DNA from: Abditibacteriaceae bacterium | GTDB taxonomy: Bacteria; Armatimonadota; Abditibacteriia; Abditibacteriales; Abditibacteriaceae | Reading direction: 5' to 3' | DNA length: 64,000 nt | Assembly (NCBI GenBank): GCA_019239895.1 | Contig: JAFAZH010000042.1 | Location: 1 to 64,000 of the forward strand | Shown here: positions 16,617 through 24,759 of the stretch, piece after piece | Layout of the letters: every line of letters starts with the position of its first letter | Position numbering within the stretch: the stretch's first letter is position 1 | Notes under the pieces: model-generated | Seen by the model: the letters and a program-made list of their open reading frames with translations, nothing else | Told to the model about the DNA's origin: nothing | Databases searched by the model: none | Program-made: the position numbers and the translations under genes

Positions 16617-16820
16617 TTAGCTGGTCTTGTTGCCAGCGCTGGCTGCGTTACCAGACGCGCCATTGCCTGCTGCGCCATTGCCTGCTGCGCCGCTTGTGCT
16701 GCCACCACTGGCAGCGGTATTGGAAGTATCATCTGAACTACCACCACAACCGGCCAGCAGAGCACTTGCCATCAGCGAGCCGAGAATTGCCACAAGAGCA
16801 AATCGTCCAAACAGTTTCAT
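16617..16820 (-). CDS. small Gly/Ser/Ala-rich lipoprotein
   Basis: A 67-aa precursor with a lipoprotein signal peptide: KLFGRF, a hydrophobic core, and the lipobox LLAGC with the acylated Cys at about residue 25. The mature part is a low-complexity Gly/Asn/Ser/Ala chain (repeats of AAGNGA) with no fold expected. AGGAGG lies directly before ATG 16820. Its function is unknown. It may share a transcript with the Wzi-like gene upstream, 120 nt away. Confidence 0.7.
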   Translation of the reverse strand: MKLFGRFALVAILGSLMASALLAGCGGSSDDTSNTAASGGSTSGAAGNGAAGNGASGNAASAGNKTS

Positions 16821-16941
16821 CTACGCCTCCTTGAATATTTCAACGGTTCACCGGCAGTATAAAATGCAGGGACTCGCATTGCAAGGTGTACCTGCGATTA
16901 TTATGCCCAAAGTGCTGAAAATAGGGCCAAATGATGGGTTA

Positions 16942-19488
16942 TTAAAAACTCTGCGCAATCTCTAATTGAAACAATCGCTGGGCAACTGAGGGCGCTCCAA
17001 ATACGAAATTGGGCTGGCTGGTCGAGACACGCTGGGCACACGCAATTAAAGTCAGATTTTGCGACAAATCATAGGCCGCACGTAAGCGATAGGTCTGCTG
17101 GCGTGAGCGCGGCCCGGTAGAGATCGTCTGTTCCGATTGCAGATCAGCCAGTTCCACTCCGGCGCTCAATCGCCAGCGTCGGGCGGCGCGCAAGTAGGCC
17201 TCAAAGCGCAGGCTTTCGGCCCCACCCAAGCCAGCCCCCTCCAACGGCGCGACAGGATAGCCCAGGGGACGATTATGATAATAGTAATCCTGGTTGCTCA
17301 GGGCGTTTAATCCCAAATAAGTGCGGCCTTGCAAATTGGCAAATTCCGCATAAGCCCCCAATTTTTCGGGGTCTTTTGGCGTGAATAAGTGGGCGCCGAT
17401 CAGCGTGCCAAGGCGGTTGCGCTCTAAATTCTGGTTATTGACGCCAATATCATCAATCAGCAACTCGCCATAGCCCTGGAAACCGCGTGCAATGCTGCTT
17501 TCCATGTAGACCGATTCAAGGGCATTGCCATTAGAAGCGGACGTATTACGATGGCGCAAGCGTTCTGCGGTAAAGAGCGGAAAAGGTGTGAAGGCGGAGA
17601 TGAAGCTGACCCCGTCCAGGCTCGAAGTGGGCACTAATAGCGTTTCGGCAATGCCAATGCGCGTTTGCGGCCCCAGGGCAATTTGCAAATTGTGCCCATA
17701 GAGCGAGCGTTTGCCGCCTAAAGCCCCTTTATCCAATGGGGAATACAGGCTTTCTAGTTGAATTGAGCCACGCCGATAAGTGGTATGGAGTTGATTAAGC
17801 GGCCCCGCGACATCACTCAGTAACAAAGTGCCAAAGTGCCCTGGCCCCCACCATAATTCATTGCGCCCCACATCTATGGTCAGCCCCTTTAGCAAATGTT
17901 CGGCGTTGTAAGAGAGCAGGGCACGCCGCAAGGTCAGGCCAGAGTCGTTGCCGCCAGTTGCGTTAAAGCTGGTGTTATTGCGAACCGTTGTATTGGAGTC
18001 AACCTGGGCAAAGATATTGAGCTTGTTGCCAGATTGGGCGAAGATATTTACCTGCGAATCTAAGCCGCTCTTGGTGCGCCGCCCGCCCTGGCGCTCCGAG
18101 AAGGGGTCAATTACCCCTTTCGTCGTGCCGCCCACTAAACTGGCACGGTTTTGCCCGGCATAGCCAATGGAAAAGCCTGTAGAACCTGTAGAAGTTGAGA
18201 AATTGGCCAGAGTGTCGGCAGCGACGCCTAATTGCCGCAGTTCATTGGCATAACCTTGCGTCAGAAATTCCAGGGCAGCGCGGGTGCGGGGCGAGGGGTC
18301 TTGCGCTTCGTCGCTATTGAGCGCCTCGCGGATTAAATCGGCGATCTGGGCGCGTGTGAAGTTAATATCCTCTTCGGTGCGATGATAGCGGGCACCAGAA
18401 TTGTAGAAAACATCCGCCGGATAGCGCGTAATCAGTTTAGCCGAGGCCAGGGCCGCTAAATACTGATAAGTGCGATCCGCGCGCGGCACGACCGCATTGG
18501 AAGCACCTGTTTCGTAGCGGATCGGCGCAGCGGGTATCGCCTGATTCTGCTCTTGCCCATGCCCCTTGGTCATATCAACAGTTTGCGTTTGGCCAGTGGT
18601 TCCTGTTCCCATTGGTGTTCCGGCACCGGGAATGCCTGCGCCGGGCAAGATTCCTACTGAGTCGCCTACGGTCAGGGGTGCGCCATTTTCATCGCGCCAG
18701 ACTACGACGCCCGTGCTGGTGTTTTGTGTTGTGGTTTGAATACGCACCAGGGCCGTTACATTGCCGTCCCGCAGCACCGGCACCGTGGACGCTGTTCGCA
18801 CGCCCTGCGCGGAGCCAGCACTGATGGTGACGGCAGTGCCTTCTACCGCGCTAATGAGAGCTGTTGGCAAGGCGGTATTCGCTGTTCCCACTGTGCCAGT
18901 TGATGTCGGAGCCGGATTAGTGGCTGTGGTAGACGTTGTGTTGCCAGCCGGAATTGTGGGGGTAGTTGGAGTTGTCGGAACGGTTGGCGTGGTCGGTCCC
19001 ACTAAAGGCGGATTGGTCGGTGTGGTTGGTGTTGTGGGCGTAGTCGGTGTTGTTGGTACCGTAGGCGTCGTCGGAGTGAGGGGTTGGGCAGGCAGTGGCT
19101 CAACGGCAATAAATTGCGCTGTATCACCAACCGCCACCACAAAATCCTCTTCTGCGCCAAAAATGGTGGCGGTGCTTTCCGCTGGGCGCACATCCGTGAC
19201 GCGCAAGCGGGCGCGCACTTTACCCTCGCGGGTGATGCCATAGACAGCGCCCCGTTGCACGCCATCATTCGCGCCTAGTCCGAGCGTCACTTCCCGACCA
19301 CGAATGGCCGTAATCGTTGCTTCATTGGCCGTAGCTGGGACGGTTGCGCCCCCTGTGGCGTTGTTTTGCGTCGTGTTAGCCGCCGGAGCGCCATTCTGTG
19401 CCCAGCATAGTGGGGCCATGACGAGCGGCAACGCGGCGGTTAAGGCAAGGGATAAGGCATGGCGAGCGGAAGAAGAACCAAAACGCAC
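16942..19488 (-). CDS. Wzi-like outer-membrane beta-barrel protein with Thr/Pro repeat linker
   Basis: An 848-aa secreted protein. After the signal peptide (to about residue 30) come two related small beta domains (ATITAIRGREVTLGLGANDG and ALISAVEGTAVTISAGSAQG). A TPT/VPTTPT linker about 50 residues long separates them. Next is a helical segment (EEDINFTRAQIADLIREAL) and then a C-terminal barrel of some 450 residues with the capsule-assembly Wzi signature GRNELWWGPGHFGTLLLS. It ends in an aromatic-terminated strand (FQLEIAQSF), typical of outer-membrane proteins. Wzi anchors capsule at the surface; a similar surface-polysaccharide role is inferred here. The Thr/Pro linker is encoded by a minisatellite at about 18950-19080. 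Confidence 0.75.
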   Translation of the reverse strand: MRFGSSSARHALSLALTAALPLVMAPLCWAQNGAPAANTTQNNATGGATVPATANEATITAIRGREVTLGLGANDGVQRGAVYGITREGKVRARLRVTDVRPAESTATIFGAEEDFVVAVGDTAQFIAVEPLPAQPLTPTTPTVPTTPTTPTTPTTPTNPPLVGPTTPTVPTTPTTPTIPAGNTTSTTATNPAPTSTGTVGTANTALPTALISAVEGTAVTISAGSAQGVRTASTVPVLRDGNVTALVRIQTTTQNTSTGVVVWRDENGAPLTVGDSVGILPGAGIPGAGTPMGTGTTGQTQTVDMTKGHGQEQNQAIPAAPIRYETGASNAVVPRADRTYQYLAALASAKLITRYPADVFYNSGARYHRTEEDINFTRAQIADLIREALNSDEAQDPSPRTRAALEFLTQGYANELRQLGVAADTLANFSTSTGSTGFSIGYAGQNRASLVGGTTKGVIDPFSERQGGRRTKSGLDSQVNIFAQSGNKLNIFAQVDSNTTVRNNTSFNATGGNDSGLTLRRALLSYNAEHLLKGLTIDVGRNELWWGPGHFGTLLLSDVAGPLNQLHTTYRRGSIQLESLYSPLDKGALGGKRSLYGHNLQIALGPQTRIGIAETLLVPTSSLDGVSFISAFTPFPLFTAERLRHRNTSASNGNALESVYMESSIARGFQGYGELLIDDIGVNNQNLERNRLGTLIGAHLFTPKDPEKLGAYAEFANLQGRTYLGLNALSNQDYYYHNRPLGYPVAPLEGAGLGGAESLRFEAYLRAARRWRLSAGVELADLQSEQTISTGPRSRQQTYRLRAAYDLSQNLTLIACAQRVSTSQPNFVFGAPSVAQRLFQLEIAQSF
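18950..19080. repeat. minisatellite encoding Thr/Pro linker
   Basis: Tandem 9-nt-like units (variants of GTTGTTGGTGTGGTTGG on the plus strand) encode the TPTTPTVPTTPT linker of the Wzi-like protein on the minus strand. Copy number is likely to vary by slippage and would change linker length without a frameshift, because units are multiples of three. Confidence 0.7.
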
Positions 19489-19587
19489 GAGAGTGTTAAT
19501 CCTTTATCGTTTGAGCGTCGTGTGGCTAAAAACTAAATGTGGCTTTTACTTGTAATATCACCAACGCAAGTTACTCCGGGTGTCATT

Positions 19588-19700
19588 TGTCATTTCGAGT
19601 GCAGCGACGTTAGGAGCGGAGTCGAGAAATCTTGCTGTTAAACGCATCCGATATGTTCAAAGATTCCTCGACTGCGCTATCGCTCCGCTCGGAATGACAC
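19588..19700. repeat. paired inverted repeat, TGTCATTTCGAG family
   Basis: Left arm TGTCATTTCGAGTGCAGCGA (from 19588, continuing to GTCGAGAAATCTT at 19633) pairs imperfectly with the right arm (19659-19700) that ends GCTCGGAATGACAC. It is related to the elements nested at 9115 and 13482 and to the one at 40456. It fills the gene-free stretch 19489-19757 between two minus-strand genes. Confidence 0.75.
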
Positions 19701-19757
19701 TACTTTCCTGGATCGCAACTTGGTTGACTACTATTTTGATTGTTTATCCGACTTTTA

Positions 19758-20933
19758 TCAATCGTAACGGAAATAAGCGCAGCAACGGGCGCAGACGGAA
19801 TAGGGGCCGTGTTCGGCTAAGCGCATTCGGTGGGCACGAAATTCTGCGCCATTCCAGATTTCCATAAAGGATTTTTCGCGGATATTGCCCGCCACGAGAT
19901 TAAAGCACGGCGAAACATCGCCATTCGGGAAAATCGCTGTCTGTAACCAGGCACAACCCGGCACGCGAGGCCGCACCATCGTTTCCGGTTCATTGTAATA
20001 AGTGTGGAGTTCCTGGCGGTTCAATTCGGGGTAGAACACGGCGGGAATGGGTGAAGTGCGCGCCGTCTCTTCCATAACACGATGTAGGTCATCGGTGTCA
20101 ATGCCTGTGGTCTCCGTACAGCCAATCTCTTCGGCGTCCATCGGAAAACAGTCACTCCACTGATGATTATGGTCATCTATCATGGAGGGCGTCATGAACC
20201 AAAAGTGCTGGAAATTGATGAGTGTCGCTCCCAGTTCATGGGCCACTTTGGTCATCTGGGGCATGTTGTGGTAATTCGACTCGGTAATTACCGAATTAAT
20301 TACTACCACCGGGGCTGCGGATTTATACTTTTGCTTCAATTCCAAGAGCTTAGTTAAACCTTTTTGCACTTTATCAAACGTGCCATTGACCATCCGTAGT
20401 GCGTCGTGTGTCTCTCTGGGGCCATCTACCGAGATTTGTAACGAGGCAGGCGGGGCTTCCATTAACTCTTCGGCTTTGCGTTCGAGCAGGGTGGCATTGG
20501 TTACCATTGCGGCGTGCAAGCCATGATGCTTAATTCGCTTGAGTAGCTTGCCAATACCCGGATACATCAGGGGTTCGCCGCCCGTGATGGCAATATAGGG
20601 CTTATAGGGCGCGACTTCGTCAATCAAGTTAAGCCACTCGTCGTCTACGAAGTAATCCGCTTTACCAAAAACCTGTCCATTAGCGACGAAGCGGCAAAAG
20701 CCGCAGCGCAGATTGCAGCGAAAGGTCGGCTTGATAGTAATAAAACGGGGATTCTGTGAATGCCCATCAATGCGGCCCCAAACGTTTTGTTCGTAGGGAA
20801 TCGCCAGGCTGCGAATGCGGTTATGCATGTACCACGGTACAAACCGCTCCGCCTGACGGAGCGCCTCCTGGGGACTTTCGCGCAACATGCGAACCCCAAT
20901 GCCTTTGACCATCTTGATGGCGTGACTACTCAT
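19758..20933 (-). CDS. radical SAM/SPASM-domain protein
   Basis: A 391-aa radical S-adenosylmethionine enzyme. The FeS site is CNLRCGFC (Cys73, 77, 80) after TIKPTFR, then ITGGEPLMYPG (the GGEP SAM-binding motif) and LQISVDGPRETHD. The C-terminal SPASM region has CAWLQTAIFPNGDVSPCFN and ends VCARCCAYFRYD, giving several Cys for an auxiliary cluster. Such enzymes modify peptides or activate other proteins; no precursor peptide or target is visible beside it, so the substrate is unknown. The upstream neighbour is an FmdB-type zinc ribbon with a 42-nt gap. Confidence 0.85.
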   Translation of the reverse strand: MSSHAIKMVKGIGVRMLRESPQEALRQAERFVPWYMHNRIRSLAIPYEQNVWGRIDGHSQNPRFITIKPTFRCNLRCGFCRFVANGQVFGKADYFVDDEWLNLIDEVAPYKPYIAITGGEPLMYPGIGKLLKRIKHHGLHAAMVTNATLLERKAEELMEAPPASLQISVDGPRETHDALRMVNGTFDKVQKGLTKLLELKQKYKSAAPVVVINSVITESNYHNMPQMTKVAHELGATLINFQHFWFMTPSMIDDHNHQWSDCFPMDAEEIGCTETTGIDTDDLHRVMEETARTSPIPAVFYPELNRQELHTYYNEPETMVRPRVPGCAWLQTAIFPNGDVSPCFNLVAGNIREKSFMEIWNGAEFRAHRMRLAEHGPYSVCARCCAYFRYD

Positions 20934-20975
20934 GAATCCTTTTGGGAGTGCTCCTCGCGTGCGATTAGGAGAACT

Positions 20976-21338
20976 TTACTTCTTGTCATTGCTAGTGGAA
21001 GTTGTAGGCGCGGCTTCGGCTTTAGTTTCACTTTTGGCTGTTTCACCCGAAGTCGCTGTGGTGCTGGAATCGCCACTGGATGAATCACTGCCAGCCGAGC
21101 TTGATTCCCCGGTGCCAGATGATTCGGCTTTACCGTTCTTACCGCTTTTTTTGGCCGCTTGCTCAGCGCGTAAGTCAGTCACATAAAAACCGCTGCCCTT
21201 AAAAATGACACGAGGTGGATGAAATACCTTCTTGACATCACTGCCGCACTCAGGACAGGGCGGTGCGGCCTCGCCAACATTTTGCCAAATCTCAAACAGA
21301 TGATTACAATGGGTGCATTGATACTCGTAATTGGGCAC
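20976..21338 (-). CDS. FmdB-family zinc-ribbon protein
   Basis: I choose GTG 21338, which has AGGAGG nine nt upstream and gives the standard start PNYEYQCTHCNHLFE. The resulting protein is 120 aa. The zinc ribbon is CTHC ... CPECGS, followed by KKVFHPPRVIFKGSGFYVTD, the hallmark of putative regulatory FmdB proteins. The C-terminal 55 residues are Lys/Gly, then Ser/Thr/Glu-rich, disordered and acidic. The role of the family is not established. It precedes the radical SAM gene in the same direction. Confidence 0.85.
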   Translation of the reverse strand: MPNYEYQCTHCNHLFEIWQNVGEAAPPCPECGSDVKKVFHPPRVIFKGSGFYVTDLRAEQAAKKSGKNGKAESSGTGESSSAGSDSSSGDSSTTATSGETAKSETKAEAAPTTSTSNDKK

Positions 21339-21416
21339 TGCTGAATTCCTCCTGGTCTTGCCATTAGAATTATACCTAATGTGCACTTCTGCCGCCTAAA
21401 CTACCCGTAACCAGAC

Positions 21417-21459
21417 AAAAGCCGCCACGCAGGAGTTGCGTTCTCCTGTGGGCGGCTTT
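21417..21459 (-). terminator. intrinsic terminator after dodecin
   Basis: Stem AAAAGCCGCC(ACG)CAGGAG (21417-21435) with CTCCTGTGGGCGGCTTT (21443-21459), loop about 7 nt. Minus-strand transcription from the dodecin gene meets a T-run after it. The stem can also act in the plus direction. Confidence 0.7.
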
Positions 21460-21489
21460 CCTATTAACTCTAACTTGATGCCTCAATCA

Positions 21490-21578
21490 TACCCGCCCGT
21501 CAACGAGCGGGCTGCTATCTGATAAAAAGCCCCGTTCAGGGGCTTCTGCCATTCAGCGCACTGCTTAAGCGGTGGGTT
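21490..21578. repeat. multi-hairpin element, ACCCGCCCGT...AGCGGGCT family (copy 1)
   Basis: In order: a hairpin CCCGCCCGTCAACGAGCGGG (21492-21511), a hairpin AAGCCCCGTTCAGGGGCTT (about 21527-21545) and CAGCGCACTGCTTAAGCGGT (21555-21574). The same three parts in the same order occur at 34483-34600, so this is a dispersed element rather than a simple terminator. It lies just downstream of the dodecin gene. Confidence 0.7.
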
Positions 21579-21592
21579 GTTTTGTTATGGGT

Positions 21593-21814
21593 TTAGGCTC
21601 CGGCATCTTCCGGGCGATCTATAACAAAGGCGATTTGCACAGAAGCGCGATAATTGGTGATTTTACCGTCATTGACTTCCCCGGAAAGTTGATCTACCTG
21701 GAAACTCTTGATGTTGCGGATGGTGCGGGAGGCTTCTGTGACAGCGGATTCGGCGGCTTTAGCAAAACTTTCTGATGACTGTCCGACAATATGCACAATT
21801 TTTACAACGGACAT
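21593..21814 (-). CDS. dodecin family flavin-binding protein
   Basis: Small dodecameric protein that stores flavins. I place the start at ATG 21814, with GGAGG six nt upstream, giving 73 aa (normal size). The sequence VVKIVHIVGQSSESFAKAAE followed by AVTEASRTIRNIKSFQVDQL and ASVQIAFVIDRPE matches the dodecin beta-alpha-beta-beta fold. The usual flavin-stacking Trp is replaced: the position reads IKSFQV, so the ligand may differ. It is 61 nt downstream of thiE on the same strand and probably co-transcribed. Confidence 0.8.
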   Translation of the reverse strand: MSVVKIVHIVGQSSESFAKAAESAVTEASRTIRNIKSFQVDQLSGEVNDGKITNYRASVQIAFVIDRPEDAGA

Positions 21815-21875
21815 GGAGGTCCTCCAACTTCGAGAATCTCTCTTGAAAGCGCAAAATTCACGCCAAGCCATTTGC

Positions 21876-22502
21876 TTACCGCTTTAAAAACTCCTCAGTT
21901 CGTGCAATCAAGGCTTGAGTGGCAGCCGCCACATCATCGGTTTGCCAAACCGCGCTAATAACCGCCAGGCCATGCGCTCCGGCTTCTAAGCAAGGCTGGA
22001 CGGAATGGACATCAATACCGCCCACTGCAAAGACGGGAAGGGGAGTAGCCTCGGTTATCTGGCGCAGCGCATCCAGACCGACTGGCGCGGTGTCTGGGTG
22101 CGAGGCCGTGCGAAAGACCGGGCCAAACACTAAATAATCCGTGCCTGCTTCCATAACCCGCCGCGCTGCCTGGACTGAATGCACTGAAACGCCCCATAAC
22201 GCATGACTGCTAAGCGACAAAGGGACTTCCTGTAGTGATAAATCCTGTTCCGGTAGATGCACCCCCGCCGCACCAGAGGCGTAAGCTAGATCAGCACGGC
22301 TGTTAATAAGCAGTTGGGCGCCATAGCTTTCGCACAATCGTTGTGCCTGGCGAGCTAAGGCCAAGATTTCTGAGGATGACAAATCCTTCTCGCGTAATTG
22401 TATTAGGCGTGCGCCGCCATGCAGGGCTGCTGCCAAGGCTGCCTCGAAGGTGGGACGCATTTTGCGGCGGTCGGTAATGAGGAGAAGGCGGGGCAGAGTC
22501 AT
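21876..22502 (-). CDS. thiE: thiamine-phosphate synthase
   Basis: Joins the thiazole phosphate and the hydroxymethylpyrimidine diphosphate to give thiamine monophosphate. The 208-aa TIM barrel shows the family landmarks LLLITDRRKM, LIQLREKDLSSSEI, LLINSRADLAYASGAAGVHL, ALWGVSVHSVQAA, DYLVFGPVFRTASHP (active-site loop) and VFAVGGIDVHSVQPCLEAGA. It is separated from thiO-thiS-thiG by an oppositely oriented AEC transporter gene, so it belongs to another transcript, shared with dodecin. Confidence 0.92.
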   Translation of the reverse strand: MTLPRLLLITDRRKMRPTFEAALAAALHGGARLIQLREKDLSSSEILALARQAQRLCESYGAQLLINSRADLAYASGAAGVHLPEQDLSLQEVPLSLSSHALWGVSVHSVQAARRVMEAGTDYLVFGPVFRTASHPDTAPVGLDALRQITEATPLPVFAVGGIDVHSVQPCLEAGAHGLAVISAVWQTDDVAAATQALIARTEEFLKR

Positions 22503-22545
22503 GGCTAAGCTAAATTAGTATGACAACAACACACGGTCTGTATCC

Positions 22546-23577
22546 TTGTTAAACTGCCGCGCCGTGGTTTTTATTTCGTGGACATCGTTCTGGCCAGCGT
22601 TTGTTACGGCCCTCATTGCTACTCTTAAAGTCTTTGCTATTGGCAGTGCCGGATTCGTTTTAGTGCGGCGCAAGTGGATTGCGGAAGAAGGGCTGCCCGT
22701 GCTGGGGCAACTCGTCGCTTATCTGACTTTACCCTGCCTGATCTTCTATCGTTTCGCCAGTAAATTTGATCCTGTCGTGTTCCCGGACTGGTGGAAATAC
22801 ACTCTCATCGGCACGGGCATTACGATTTTTGGTTTGCTGTTGGGCAAGCTTGTGGCCCTGCGGCATGGCAATAACGAAGAAGCCACCATGCTGGTGGGTT
22901 TTCAAAATGCCGGGTTCTTTGTGCTGCCCATGCTGCAAGCCTTGCTGCCTGCTCAGGAAAATCAACGCGCTTCTCTGTTGCTGTTTGTCCTCATCATTCC
23001 CTTTAATGCAACCTTATGGCTGGTTGGTTCCTGGCTCTTGCTCAAACGACGTGATTTTGATGTGAGAACTATTCTCACGCCGCCTTTTGTGGCCACTGTC
23101 AGCTCTTTAATGATTTATGGCCTGTGCCATGATTGGATGCACCAGTGGGATAATACTTTGCTGATGCAGGTCTTATTTGGTAATGAGCAGGCCGGGGGAA
23201 CGCCAGGGGCGGTGCAGCAAATTGGCGATTTAACTGTGCCCTTAGCAACCATAGCATTAGGTGGCTCCATTGCCGTCAATTTACGAGGTCGCATTGAGTA
23301 TAAACGCGCCGCCGTGGAAGTTACCTTAATGCGCTTAGCGATTGTGCCATTGCTTGGCTATTTTACAATTCCCCTGATGGAACATTGGCTGGGCCACACC
23401 GACCATGCGGTTGGACTGCTCTTGATGCTTCAATTCGCCTCGCCCCCGGCCATTGCTCTTACAGTCTTCGCGCAGCAGCACGATTACCCCATGCGGATTA
23501 TCCCGCCTGCGAGCTTACTGAGCTATATCGTGTGCCTGCTGACTATTCCGTTCTTCGTGGCTTTAGTACTGAAATAG
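22546..23577 (+). CDS. AEC-family (auxin efflux carrier-like) membrane transporter
   Basis: About 340 aa with ten predicted membrane helices in two halves of five, as in the AEC family of malate, malonate or amino-acid exporters. Family features are LGQLVAYLTLPCLIFYRFAS in the first half and LATIALGGSIAVNLRG plus QFASPPAIALTVFAQQHDY in the second. The start is uncertain: TTG 22546 has no ribosome site, and a GTG about 6 codons later is possible. Sitting between two thiamine transcripts on the opposite strand it could carry a thiamine precursor, but that is only a guess from position. Confidence 0.8.
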   Translation: MLNCRAVVFISWTSFWPAFVTALIATLKVFAIGSAGFVLVRRKWIAEEGLPVLGQLVAYLTLPCLIFYRFASKFDPVVFPDWWKYTLIGTGITIFGLLLGKLVALRHGNNEEATMLVGFQNAGFFVLPMLQALLPAQENQRASLLLFVLIIPFNATLWLVGSWLLLKRRDFDVRTILTPPFVATVSSLMIYGLCHDWMHQWDNTLLMQVLFGNEQAGGTPGAVQQIGDLTVPLATIALGGSIAVNLRGRIEYKRAAVEVTLMRLAIVPLLGYFTIPLMEHWLGHTDHAVGLLLMLQFASPPAIALTVFAQQHDYPMRIIPPASLLSYIVCLLTIPFFVALVLK

Positions 23578-23580
23578 ATT

Positions 23581-23733
23581 CACCACAAAGACACAAAGGG
23601 CACAAAGGGCACAAAGGAGATTTTGAGGATAGAGAATCGAGAATCGCAGTAAAGCCGCTAATTGTGGTTAGCCTCGATCCTCCATCTTCTATCCTCTTTC
23701 TTCTTTGTGCCCTTTGTGTCTTTGTGGTGATAT
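23581..23733. repeat. paired inverted array of CACAAAGG words (copy 1)
   Basis: Left arm CACCACAAAGACACAAAGGG with two more CACAAAGG words (23581-23617). Right arm CTTTGTGCCCTTTGTGTCTT to GTGGTGA (23704-23732). Nested within is a second pair, GAGGATAGAGAATCGAGAAT against its inverted copy in ATCCTCCATCTTCTATCCTC. It separates the convergent AEC and thiG genes and may end both transcripts. Confidence 0.8.
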
Positions 23734-23739
23734 GACGTT

Positions 23740-24528
23740 TCAGCTTCCAACCACACCTTCGAGTGGGCTGCTGGCGGTGGCGTAGAGTTTGCGGGGGATG
23801 CGTCCGGCATGGTAGGCGAGGTGTCCGGCGGCGATGGCATGGCGCATGGCGTGGGCCATCTTGACGGGTTCGCGGGCACCATAGATAGCCGTTTGCATCA
23901 GCACGGCGGCGGCACCCAGTTCCATTGCCAGGGCTGCATCGCTGGCGGTGCCAACTCCGGCATCTACAATCACCGGCACGGAGGCTTGTTCTACAATGAT
24001 TTGTAGATTAGTCGTGTTACGGATACCCAACCCAGAGCCAATGGGAGCGGCTAAGGGCATGACAGCAGCGCAACCGATGTCTTCTAATTTGCGGCAGATA
24101 ATGGGGTCATCAATGCAATAAGGTAAAACCACGAAATCATCTTTGACCAGTTCACGAGCGGCTTCCAGTAATTGTTCATTATCAGGAAAGAGCGTTTGCG
24201 GATCGCCAATGACTTCTAACTTCACCCAATTGGTATCCAACGCCTCTCGTGCCAGGCGTGCCGTCAGCACGGCATCTTTGGCCGTAAAGCATAGGGCAGT
24301 GTTAGGCAGCAGAGTTAAGCCTTTGAGATAATCCACCAACATTTCGCCGGGCTTTTCATCAGTCGGAATACGGCGAATGGCCACCGTAACAATCTCCGCG
24401 CCACTGGCCTCAATGCATTCGCGCATGAGGGGGTAAGCCACGCCTTTGCCAGTGCCAACTAAAAGACGAGACGAAAACTCTCGTCCGCCTATTTTCAAGG
24501 GTTCTATTGTATATCCTTCGTCCATCAT
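23740..24528 (-). CDS. thiG: thiazole synthase
   Basis: Forms the thiazole ring of thiamine from deoxyxylulose 5-phosphate, dehydroglycine and sulfur carried by ThiS. The 262-aa barrel has IGGREFSSRLLVGTGKG at the start, TVAIRRIP, the Schiff-base Lys in NWVKLEVIGD, VVLPYCIDDPIICRKLEDIG, PLAAPIGSGLGIRN and VPVIVDAGVGTASDAA. It is the last gene of thiO-thiS-thiG, 31 nt after thiS. Its 3' end runs into a paired repeat. Confidence 0.95.
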   Translation of the reverse strand: MMDEGYTIEPLKIGGREFSSRLLVGTGKGVAYPLMRECIEASGAEIVTVAIRRIPTDEKPGEMLVDYLKGLTLLPNTALCFTAKDAVLTARLAREALDTNWVKLEVIGDPQTLFPDNEQLLEAARELVKDDFVVLPYCIDDPIICRKLEDIGCAAVMPLAAPIGSGLGIRNTTNLQIIVEQASVPVIVDAGVGTASDAALAMELGAAAVLMQTAIYGAREPVKMAHAMRHAIAAGHLAYHAGRIPRKLYATASSPLEGVVGS

Positions 24529-24559
24529 GCACTAAACCTCATTTTAAATTTAAATCTCA

Positions 24560-24757
24560 TTATCCGCCCTGCACCGCGCGAATCAGCTCCACCACGTCGC
24601 CTTCCTGCAAAGGTGTCGTAGCGTATTCACTCTTACGAATCACCTGCTCGTTGACCGCTATGGCCACTCCCGTGACCGGCGCTTGCAACTCTTGTAAAAG
24701 TTCAGCTACGGTTTGAGCGGAACTCTCGCGTAATTCACCGTTTAGTTTAATCTTCAT
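24560..24757 (-). CDS. thiS: sulfur carrier protein ThiS
   Basis: A ubiquitin-like 65-aa protein ending in the required di-glycine (RAVQGG), which is adenylated and thiocarboxylated to deliver sulfur to ThiG. The beta-grasp fold is recognisable from MKIKLNGELRE, VAELLQELQ, VAIAVNEQVIRKSEY and LQEGDVVELI. It begins two nt after the thiO stop, so the pair is translationally coupled. The ThiF/ThiI/IscS partners are not in the window. Confidence 0.93.
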   Translation of the reverse strand: MKIKLNGELRESSAQTVAELLQELQAPVTGVAIAVNEQVIRKSEYATTPLQEGDVVELIRAVQGG

Positions 24758-24759
24758 TG

